This document shows, in pieces, positions 48,701-60,947 of a stretch of 64,000 bases of DNA; position 1 is the stretch's first letter; each line of letters opens with the position of its first letter. A program made the position numbers and the translations under genes. The stretch is from Anarhynchus alexandrinus (lineage: Eukaryota; Chordata; Aves; Charadriiformes; Charadriidae): contig VUYV01000334.1 in the NCBI GenBank assembly GCA_008711295.1, forward strand, positions 194,051 through 258,050. Direction: 5' to 3'. The notes under the pieces are model-generated. The model worked only from the letters and a program-made list of their open reading frames with translations. It was not told the origin of the DNA and did not search any database.

Positions 48701-51700
48701 GAAGATGTGCTGAATTACTACAAGCAGCTCACAAGCTGCTTTTATGTTTTATTGAACTTGTGCTTCTAAAATGATCAGTGTAGCAATTACTGACAACATT
48801 TGAGTTGAGGAAAAGAGAAAGTGAAGCTTCAGTATAGAATATAGGCGATATATTGGCAAGTCTTGATATAGATTGCAAACGTTGAAGACACCTGAAGAGC
48901 GGCAGGATTGCTTGGTTAACCTAAAAGGGTCTTGAATTTACTCAGTCTGAAAATGCAAGGATGTTAGTTCTCATGGTCCAACTAATGGACTGAAATGAGA
49001 ATTAAAGTAAGCAGATTCGGCTCTGAAGTAACACTGGAAGTAATCGCGTGATCCCTCAGCTGAGTTGCATTAATGGGTGGCAGCGAAGTCCTGGGAAGCA
49101 GCTCTGAACTGTCGCGGCAGTTTGTGCTGCGGTAGTGTCTGCTGTGTTCGGCAGTATGAATGATCACAAAGCAGAGACCCTGGTGGCTGGTCACAGTTGT
49201 GATGATGATTAGGTTGAGGATTCTATTGATACAGGGGAAGGAACTCGAGGTGCTTTTGCTTAGATAATGGAAAGTAATGAAATACTGGCAGGGACAGTGT
49301 AGGGAGAGGAGTGCAGCGTATGAAAACGTGGGAGTACGATTTCCTTTTCTGTGGCAGTAGATGAACATGATTCTAGCTGCTGGTTGGGGGATGGTGCCAC
49401 CGATGGTGAAGGCAGAGGCCCTCTCTTTTGCTCCAGCAGCATCCAACAGGTCACTGGTGGGACCCACAACGATTTGTGGGAGTTCTGCAGATGGGTTTCT
49501 CCTGGTATTTTTCTTTTAGACAGCAATGATACCACTACTTTCTATTCAACATGTAAACACTAGTCTTGCAGGTGTGGGCTGTAAACTACACTTCGCTGCC
49601 TATAAAATTAAATTGGACTTTCTGCACTGTCACCTACCCTGAAGTATCAAATAAGTTACAGAAGTGCTTTGGGTAGTAGGAATGTGGAAGACAAGAAGAA
49701 GGAAATGGAAGCCAAGTGCTTAAGTGTATCTTAACTTCTTATTCTTCACAAAAAGTAAAAATAGGGAGAATGGATGGTATAAAAGCAGCTTCAGTGGTGG
49801 AGGGCAGGCTTAACCTGGAAATAGCTGCCAGGAGAACAAGGATCTAACGGGATTCACTGCTGTTAGTACCAAGTGTAAGCAACTTGTTCAGCAGACTGCG
49901 ACTTCTCCAGAGTGTAGAAAGATGTCGTGGGTTTAAATGCTAAGATTTTGCTGTGTTACCTGATCACTGCTGTGGATCCAAGCATTTAATAACCTGTTAT
50001 GCTTTTAAATGTGCAGAAACAAAAGAAACATGTTCTTTTGCAGGGCTTGTAAGGTTCTCTTGCTACAGAAGTTCTTACACTCATTTAGGAGGGTTACAAG
50101 AGCTCTGGTAAAAGGTTACAGTTCAACTCTGACTATTGCGTTTCAGATGAAGTGGAAGATAGAGGAAGCACGAGCAGCTGGACAAAGGAGAGCTTTACAG
50201 CCTCCCTCCCTTCCAGCCCAGTAAGAGCTGCTGCTGTGGGCTGGGGAGTGAGATTTCCTGCTGTGTGAGTGCTTTGCATAAATAGGGACTCTAGCAAAAC
50301 TGTTTTCTCTACTTCCTAATTAACTTTCCTGTTTACACAGCTTTCCTATATTCGAGTGGGAGCTGAATATTCATGGTTGTGCTTCAGAAATATGAAGGAA
50401 ATGGAATAATAGAACTTTTAAATCTTCTGTTTGTTTTTAATCCTCAGACTGCCTTGTCTGGCTTATAAAGGAGCTTAGTTTTAAAGTTTTGATCGCATTG
50501 AGCTTCAACCATATAAAATAAGTGAATCTTTGACTCGAGTTACTTCAGCAAGTTGAAGTGGTGATTGATGTCATTCAGGAACACTGGAGTGGACTCTGAA
50601 CTTCACTGCAGAGCTGCTTGTGCTAAGACATGTGACTTAGTTAATGTTACAGTGCTTAACTTTTGGGTTAAAAAAATGTATCCAGCAAAGCTTCCTGAGG
50701 AGGGCAGAACTGCTTAGGCCTTTCCCAGTGCTGAGTGAGGAAGCCCGACTTCATACATCCCTAGCACAGAGCTAAACAGGGCTGGACAAGATTTTTGTTC
50801 TGTAAAGTGCTTTTCAGTTCAAAGCTTGTTTTAATGGTCTTAAATAGGTATTCTGTAAAGTCTATTTCCAGTGAGAATTATGCTTCAAGCACACAGGTTC
50901 ATTATGAAATACAGAGTATCTTCAAGAGATGATTCAGACTTCATATTGCACGTTAAATTGTGTGACTTGGTTTACAGGAAACCCATCCTTTGAGTGTTGC
51001 ACATCTTGGCTGTGTGTGTTCTTACTGTCTTAAGCTTCTATTTTCAGTTGGGCTCAGTCTCTTTTTAAACTGACATCTGAGAGCTTCTAGACAAAGCAGC
51101 AGTAGAGGTGTGAATCGTCTCTATCGCTATGTAACATCCTCATCTACACCCCACTGTAAAGCTTTCAGGCTGCTTTTTTCATGCTTTATGTGAGCAGAAT
51201 GATCGTTCTCTTGGTGATTTCAAACTTACTGTAAACTGTGGTGTAGTAAGTTTGGGAAGGGGGGGGAATTTGTGAAAGAAGTGGACACGTTGTGGCGGGG
51301 TGGATCCCGTGCCAAGGGCACAGGGAGTGTCTGTGAGGGCTGCAGCGGAGAGGCAGTTTCTCCAGTTCCTAAACAGGAAGCTTCTGATGGTGTTTTTAAT
51401 CGCTTCTGAGTGTCCAAGCAGAAGTGTTCGCAGTGAAGGAAGAAGCATTCATTTCTAAACCTGCCTCTTTTAATGTGGCTATTAATTTTCAATAGTTAAG
51501 TTTCAGTAAATGTGGATTTGCTTCCTAGAGAAGGTTTCCCTCCAATGTTGACGAAAGTAATACTGCTTTGTGTTTTCGTTGTGCTCACAGGCCATTTCCT
51601 CAGGGTTTGAGAGGAAGGAAACTGTTTCGAGTAGGAGAGAATCCAAGCTGTATTCTGTGTTTCCTTCGCACAAGAAGGACCAGCTATTGCTGTGCTAAGC

Positions 51701-52114
51701 AGCAAAGAGATGAGCACACGTTTAAAACTTTTTTTTAACTGCAGGTCAATTAGAAAAAATGTATTTTATGGAGACAATTTAGGCTGCAGACAAATTATCC
51801 CATAACAATGGGGGACAGAGTACCTGAAGTGGTCAGTTGCATTGAAAGCAAACCATGAATTTTGCGAACAAAAGCGTGAGAACAGCATTTAATACTAAAA
51901 TCTCTGAAAGGATATTTGAAAGATTTGAAGTAACTTTTGGCATATCTGTTCATCTTTGTATTGCTTCAATATGGGGGAAAAATAATGTGTGGTGGTGGCT
52001 GGGGGTATCTAAAGAATTTGTGTTATCTGATACTTTTTTTGGTGGTTGGTTATGCCCTGGTCAGAACACAGCCGTTGGTAACTCCTGAGTGATACTGTGA
52101 TGTTTTTCCTCTAG
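42205..52114 (+). other. ARF1: ARF1 intron 1 (gene-free)
   Basis: About 9.9 kb lie between the probable exon 1 donor and the exon 2 acceptor (TTTTTCCTCTAG). The first 0.6 kb is CpG island, and the rest is A/T-rich, mostly unique sequence. A MIR-like SINE lies at about 43320-43505. Poly-T tracts occur near 45547-45558. No CR1 copy and no other coding exon was recognised on either strand; the longest open frames (161 and 107 codons) have no family resemblance. A CpG-containing patch at about 49000-49470 stands out from its surroundings but I cannot assign it a role. Confidence 0.6.
43320..43505 (+). repeat. MIR-like SINE in ARF1 intron 1
   Basis: The segment keeps the order of MIR core blocks: TTACAACAGCCCTTTGCAGG, then ATTCTATTAACCTTATTTTT, then CAGGCAAAGAAATCGAGTCA and AATTGTCCAAGGTCATTTGG. 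The consensus has ACAACAACCCTATGAGGTAG, TACTATTATCCCCATTTTAC, AGATGAGGAAACTGAGGCAC and ACTTGCCCAAGGTCACACAG. It is old and diverged. Confidence 0.65.
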
Positions 52115-55116
<3,002 letters not shown>

Positions 55117-55324
55117 AACCATAAACCTTCCTCTTCCCTCTTTTTCCACCCCTCCCTCTTATTTCCTCCTATTCGCCCTTCGCTTTACTCTAATGTGGCA
55201 AACTGTGCTACTTTGTGGTATTGAGTGCCGGAAGCTGTTTTCATTTCTTTTGTCACAGTATATATTGCATCATGCTGTAAATGTGGCAAATACAAGCCTG
55301 AAAACAGTTAGGTTTCTTATTTAA

Positions 55325-55332
55325 TGTAAATA
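55325..55332 (+). promoter_or_regulatory. Pumilio response element in ARF1 3'UTR
   Basis: TGTAAATA matches the Pumilio consensus UGUANAUA. One eight-base match can occur by chance; its use here is inferred. Confidence 0.4.
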
Positions 55333-56434
55333 GTTTTTGTTTCCAATGAGGCAGTTTCTGGTACTCCTATGCAATATTACTCAGCTTTTTTTATTGTAAA
55401 GAATCAACTCACTGTTTAGTACTTGGAAGGGATTTAAGTGGGTTAACATAAGGGTTGCCAGTGGTCTGTGTGCAGTAGAGCTGAATACTATCTGGGCTGG
55501 GTTGTGAGATCTGTGAGATCCACTTTGGTGGTTGGTTTTTAACCTGAATTCTGTATTTTTTTAAATAGTCAAGGAAAAGTAAAAACACTTCAACGTACAA
55601 ACATTTGACATAGCTTCTGCTGTTCAAGTTCTGATGTGGTGGCTTTTGATTCTTTTGAAACGGTGAAGCGATGCTCGACACCCAATTAGCTTCATCCGGT
55701 TAAAGAACAGATCGTAATTGACAGATCTGTGGCTCTTTCTGTAGCTCATAGTACGTGCTCATATTTGTTCATACTCGTTAAAAGATTTGTTGGACCTGGT
55801 TTAGATGAGCTTGCAGACTCATGCTAAACATCTGACTTTTGGTTCAGGTGAGACTTACCGCTTCCATTGAACTTGCATAATTTCCAGAAGTCAACATTTT
55901 TAGCCTGTCGTATTTGTCAAAAGTGTTTTGTACTTTTCTTGTGTGTAAACCACTCCAGAAGGCAAACCTTTCCACAGAAAGCACAGCCTGTACTAGTCCT
56001 AAGCTCTATAGGCAGAAAGTACTGTACTTAACGTAAGAATTGCCATGAAAAACACCAAACATCTATGTATAGCGTCTAGGAAAAAAAAAAAAGCATGAGA
56101 GTTTGGAGAGTCATTCCACTCTAGAAGTATTCAATCCCATTTTGGAACAATCCCATATCTGTATATGTGTGAAAACCCTTGGCATCCCTCATACTGCAAG
56201 GTTCAGATTTGCCATCAGAAAAAAAAAAAGACCTCTTTACTTTTCTTTTGTATTTTGATAAACACTGAAGAAGCTGGAGCTGTTAAACTTTAACTTGAGG
56301 AACTATCAGAACTGGTTTATTTAGCGTTGTGGAAACCTTTATTGCTTTCAATACACAATTAGTAATCAAACTGTTTTGTATACTTGTTTTCAGTTTTCAT
56401 TTCGACAAACAAGCACTGTAATTAAAGCTATTAG

Positions 56435-56440
56435 AATAAA
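56435..56440 (+). promoter_or_regulatory. ARF1: Polyadenylation signal AATAAA, proximal
   Basis: Canonical hexamer within a T-rich setting in the distal ARF1 3'UTR, preceded by ATTAAA 14 bases earlier. Confidence 0.6.
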
Positions 56441-56519
56441 ATCTCTTAACTATTTCATGTTTTTTATGCCTTGCTGTTCATTTGATCATCTTGGCAGAAT
56501 CATAATGAAATACTTGTTG

Positions 56520-56525
56520 AATAAA
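56520..56525 (+). promoter_or_regulatory. ARF1: Polyadenylation signal AATAAA, distal
   Basis: Canonical hexamer followed by a TG/GT-rich stretch (about 56545-56575) typical of a downstream cleavage-factor element. It is the likeliest ARF1 transcript end. Confidence 0.7.
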
Positions 56526-56545
56526 AAGTTTCATGAAACTTGCAC

Positions 56546-59500
56546 TGGTATCATGTTGGTTTGTATCCTCTTTGTACGGTACCGTGTGCCAGATGAATGC
56601 AAATCCAAACCAGGCTTTTGCCACATCACAATTTGCATGAAAGTTTTGGGACATTTCCTGTATTGTCTAAATAACGTGTCCTTCCCAGTTGGACTCCTGC
56701 AAGTGAAGAGGTGGGCAGTAGTTCTTGGGTCCCGTTGGCTTCTCTTGGAGTTCCCTTCATTGCCTCAAGGGCTTCTGTTGAGCTTCTTGAGTAGCCCTGT
56801 CCCGCAACAGATTGTTCTTCCTGCTGATCCCATTTGATAATAGGCTCTGAGAATTAGCAGGGCTTTTTTGGGGGTGGGGGGAAATACAAAGTCTGCCTTC
56901 CTAAACACTTTGTTCTGCGTTTTTCCACTCTGCAGTCCACTCTGGACCTGGGACAGAGCTGATGGTCCTGCCTTCCCCAGTCACCTACAGCTTCTCATCA
57001 TTGCTGGTCATGGATGATCTCCTCGTCTCTCTGTTCAACAGATGACGCTTCCCCTCACTCCCCAGGTTTTATTTCCTCTCGGAGTCCTTCGAGCAGCACG
57101 GCAGCTGCTTAGTGTGTGTGCCCAGACCAGCCCTAATCCTGAGCGCAGGTTTATTCCAGGACTATCCTCTTTCGTGCAGAGGCTCCTCCAGTGGAAGAGG
57201 CGTCTCCTCTGCCCGGTCTCCGCGGCAGCTGCAGGTGGGAGGTCAGGTTTGGTCAGACGTTCCAGCAAGGGCTGCCTGAGCCCCGTGGCTGTTCCTTGCG
57301 CTTCTCTTGGTAGTAAAGGGTAAATAATGTTAGGTAAACCATGACAAGGGATTACAAAACTCCTGCAAGTCAGGTTATTCTCTGAAGCTGTTCATCTGGC
57401 CTTGAATTTCAAGCTCTGAATCAGGAACTCTGCACGCCTAACAGGGCAGGACGTCTATTTATTCCTGTTCTGGCAGGGAATTGAACTTGAAGGGCCAGCT
57501 CTTCTGCTGGCATCGCTTCATGCTGCTGAAGTAAGTGGAGCCCAGCGCTCCTCTCTTGTCCCCCATCCCTAAAAAGGTGTGACATGGCACCCCGACCCCA
57601 TCGGCAGCAGAGAGGCTCTTCCGAAGCGATGGTTTTCACCCGAGGTGTGTCGGCACAGGGACCGTGCTGTCTCCGTGCTGCAGATCCTGCTGCTCTACAC
57701 ACAGAATTTGCTGTTGGAAGGAGGAAGAGATGGGGAATGCGCTGATGTTATCGGAGATCAGCGAGCTGTCAGCTCAGGGCAGCACAGGCTTTGCTCTGTT
57801 CTGGGCTCGGCCGCATCCCTGGGGAATTTAGCCACCTGTACAGCCGGGCGGGAGGCAGCTCCTGCCTGGGGGAAAGGGCGAGCATGGAACGCCGGCTCCT
57901 TTTGGCAGGGCCAAATGCTGCAGCTGGTTGCCTTCCTTCTCTGTTCACGCAGGAACTGGTGCAAGTGCTCAGCAGAGGGGATGTGCAGCTCTGGTGTGGG
58001 GATGGGGACAACGCAGCCACTGGGGAAAGCCGGAGCGAGGGAGCCCTCGGGGACAGGCTGAAGTGTTCTGAGGTGGCCATGCCACAGCCCCTCCGGCATC
58101 GGGCTTGGCAGATCAGCACCCTCCGGCACCGCTGCCCTGCTCAGAGCTGCGGGTGTGAATCTTCCATCCCGCCCGCTGGGGAGATGAAGGCAGGGGAAGC
58201 CCATGACTTGGAGCGGGACGATGGGATTTTTGTGGCTTCTGTTTTTTCCTTTTTTCTCTGCTCTCTCATAATTCCCCTTTCAGCCTGGAGCTCCTGTCAC
58301 TGAGTTCCTGTTAAGCACAAACCCTGCTCCGCCATCTCCGCCCTGCACTGGGATGCTCCCAGCAGGCATCAGTCCCAGCCTGGCCTCCCCCCTCCAAAAT
58401 CCCCAGAAGGCGTGGGGGGTCACCCTGAGCTCGGTCTTGGTGAGTGTTGGCAGGGTCAGAGCCCAGCGGGGAGTGCGTGGGCTGGGGGCTACCCCGGCTT
58501 GTGAGTCGCGAGTCTTGGTGGGCACACCAAGAATAGCCCTGTGACCCTGCCAAGATGTCACCCCCCTCCAAAAAAAAAAGAGTGGGGTGGGAATCTCCTG
58601 CTACCCATAAGCACGTGCTCGCAGCCAGGGAGGGGAGCGGGTATAGAAGGGCTTTATTTCAGCTCATCGCCCAGATCCCACTGTGTCATCATCCCCCCGC
58701 AACGATGAATGCTGTCCCTGTTTGACACCCGGCACGCCTGGTCCCACCCCGCACCGGCAGCGCTGCTCCGCATCCCCATCCTCCCTCCTGGCAGGGCGAT
58801 GGCACGGCCACCGAGATGACAGAAGACCCCTCCGATACTGCCAAAGCACAAACTGAGACCGGGGGCTTTTGTCTGCCAAAACACACAAAAACCGCCCTGT
58901 CTTAAGCGGGAGAAATGACATCATTAATGATACAAACGAGGCCCTTGTGCTCGGCGCGGCCACTCTGGTGATGCTCCGGAGCCGCTCGGGGCGATCCCTC
59001 TCCATTTGGATCAATTTTTCTATTTATTGATGTAAAATTCCCCTTTCTCGGTGCGCCAAGCGCATAAATACTCGTGTTTTGAGGTTTAAAATCCTGGAGG
59101 GGAACAGAACTCACTGCTCCCTGCCCCACTGCAGGGTGGACATGGCCAGGGCAAGTGTCTGCAGGAGATGCCCCAACCCCATCCATCTTCTCCCCATCGG
59201 CGAGGAATTATTTCAGAGGTTCTCCTTGCAGCCCTTAATTAGGGCGGTTTCCTGTGTTTTTTATCCAAAAAGGCTGTTTTTCAACCAAAAGGAACATCCA
59301 TCACCCTCGCCTGCAGCTGCTTGAGTCACAAAGTCCCTGATTTTTCCCAAAACTTGGGCTGGGAAAGCACTGGTCCCCAGGAGATGGGGTGCTCCATCCC
59401 CACACAGGGGACACAGACATGGAGGGGGATGACACATCCTTGCAGTGATTTATGCCACCCTACAGGAGCTTGGGGGCGATGGAGCCACCTCCACTTCATG

Positions 59501-59669
59501 TCCCACCAGGGAGACAGCAGCTCCTGCTTGGTCTGCCCAAAAGCTTTTTGGGGACAGGGGGGGTGAATGTCACCTTGGGGCAGCCTGGGCAGGGCTCTCC
59601 TGGGGGTCCTGGGGTGGGGTGTCCTGAGTGCTCCCCTGCTTGCACCTGTATGTGTGCCCTGTGGGGAGT
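56546..59669. other. Intergenic stretch between ARF1 and C1orf35
   Basis: No coding exon is supported. On the minus strand an AATAAA at 58651-58656 lies in a setting that resembles a transcript end. A low-repeat block at about 58900-59110 has homeodomain-like ATTAAT motifs and CpGs. The remaining open frames (up to 170 codons) overlap on both strands. Confidence 0.5.
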
Positions 59670-60060
59670 ACATGATGCCCTATGGGGGGCACTTGCCACT
59701 CCATGGAGAGCACCTGTCAACCCATGGAGAACACCCATGGCCCTTGGGAGCACCCATAGCCCATGGAGGGCACCGCTGCTCCACGGAGAACATGTGTGGC
59801 CCCATGGGGAGGACCTATTGCCCCATGGAGAGCACCCATCACCCCATGGAAAGCACCTGTCACCCCACAGAGAACACCCATGGCCCTTGGAGAGCACCCA
59901 TAGCCCATGGAGGACACCACTGCTCTACAGAGAGCATGTGTGGCCCCATGGGAAGGACCCATCACCCCATGGAGAGCACCCTTGCCCCATGAAGAGCACC
60001 CATCACCCCATGGAAAGCACCTATCACACCACGGAGAACAGAGGTGGCCCCGTGGAGACC
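59670..60060. repeat. 21-bp minisatellite with 143-bp higher-order period
   Basis: About nineteen degenerate units of 19-21 bases follow one another, each close to CATGGAGAGCACCCATCACC. Seven successive units (20, 19, 20, 21, 21, 21 and 21 bases) make a 143-base block beginning GAGAACACCCATGGCCCTT at 59727 that recurs at 59870 with few changes. Because most units are 21 bases and lack stops, long open frames appear on both strands, including a plus-strand frame of 261 codons (59452-60237) with HGEH-type heptads. No splice sites, start context or family support translation. Confidence 0.9.
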
Positions 60061-60135
60061 CCCACAGCCTGGCCCTCATACAGCCATCGGGGTCCAAGAT
60101 GCAAAACCCTCCCACCAGCGCGCAACCTCCCAGGC

Positions 60136-60141
60136 TTTATT
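60136..60141 (-). promoter_or_regulatory. C1orf35: Polyadenylation signal of C1orf35
   Basis: On the minus strand this reads AATAAA inside GCTGCAAAATAAAGCCTGGG, about 550 bases after the C1orf35 stop codon. It is the first strong canonical signal after the stop in that direction. Cleavage would then fall near 60115. Confidence 0.6.
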
Positions 60142-60376
60142 TTGCAGCTGATGAACTTTGGAGAGGGTTTAAGGAAACAAACTCTCCTCCAGCTGCTTCG
60201 GCGGCAGCCACTTGAGGGCACTGAAAGAAGACATTAAAAAAACATAATAATAATAATAACTGCATCCAAAGTCTCTTTACATAAACACGAGGCATCCGCA
60301 GCATTTCCAGCATCGCAGCTGGACCTGTCCCAGCGCCAGCACCCTCCTCACAGCACCCTCCGTGCTAAATCCTGCC

Positions 60377-60408
60377 TGGATGGATGGATGGATGGATGGA
60401 TGAATGGA
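60377..60408. repeat. GGAT tetranucleotide microsatellite
   Basis: Eight TGGA units in a row, one changed to TGAA. It probably lies in the 3'UTR of C1orf35. Confidence 0.9.
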
Positions 60409-60688
60409 TCTGGGGAGCAAGGAGAAGGGTGCCCAGGCGGCTCCTGCCCCTCCACAGCGGGGGGAGCTGCCGGTGTTGCCCCAGGGCTGAAGGACAGGAG
60501 CTGCGGGCAGGGAAGGGGCAGCTGGCGCGGCAAAACATAACGCCTTTTGCCACACTCAGCCCCGGCAGCCGCAAAGCTGCGGCTTTTTTTAATTTAATAA
60601 CCTTAAAAAATATATAGCCTATGTGAGATCCCCCTGGGAAACAAAACAAAACAAAAAAAACCCAAAAAACAAAACAAACAGCTCCCTC

Positions 60689-60947
60689 TCAGTCCTCCGA
60701 ATCGGTGTCGTGGCGTTGCCTGACCCCGCGGGACGGAGGGGACCGGCTCCTGCTCCTCTTCCTCCCCTTGCGGCGCGGGGACGGGTGCCGACCGCGGCCG
60801 TCCCTGCTCCGGCTCCGCCGACGGGCGGGATGGCGCGAGGGGCTCCTGCCCGAATCCCGGCTGCTGGCAGAGGAATCCCTGTCGTGCCGCCGCCGGCCGC
60901 CGTGCCGTGATGTCTCAGGGCGCTGATGGGTTTTCCTTCGGTGCTGC
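60689..60947 (-). CDS. C1orf35: C1orf35 coding exon 8 (residues 224-309)
   Basis: It starts after CATCCCCGTAG and ends in TGA (60689-60691). Phase matching with exon 7 (AG|G, Arg224) favours this acceptor over the CATCAG 30 bases further in, which would break the frame. It encodes an Arg/Ser/His-rich tail with [13 protein letters not shown] and [12 protein letters not shown] and an acidic end DTDSED, resembling RS domains of splicing-related proteins. Confidence 0.85.

Larger units (their letters stand above)
55117..56545 (+). other. ARF1: ARF1 3'UTR
   Basis: The A/T-rich sequence downstream of the stop has no competing gene. Its end is inferred from the last strong AATAAA at 56520-56525; the cleavage site itself is not visible and 56545 is an estimate. 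An earlier AATAAA at 56435-56440 with an ATTAAA at 56421-56426 could give a slightly shorter form. A Pumilio-type element lies near the start. Confidence 0.7.
60115..60688 (-). other. C1orf35: C1orf35 3'UTR (inferred)
   Basis: This is the sequence between the TGA at 60689-60691 and the AATAAA at 60136-60141 on the minus strand. It contains an A/C-rich tract near 60643-60680, a GGAT tetranucleotide repeat (60377-60408) and an ATA triplet run near 60243-60260. The end is inferred and no transcript evidence is available. Confidence 0.5.
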
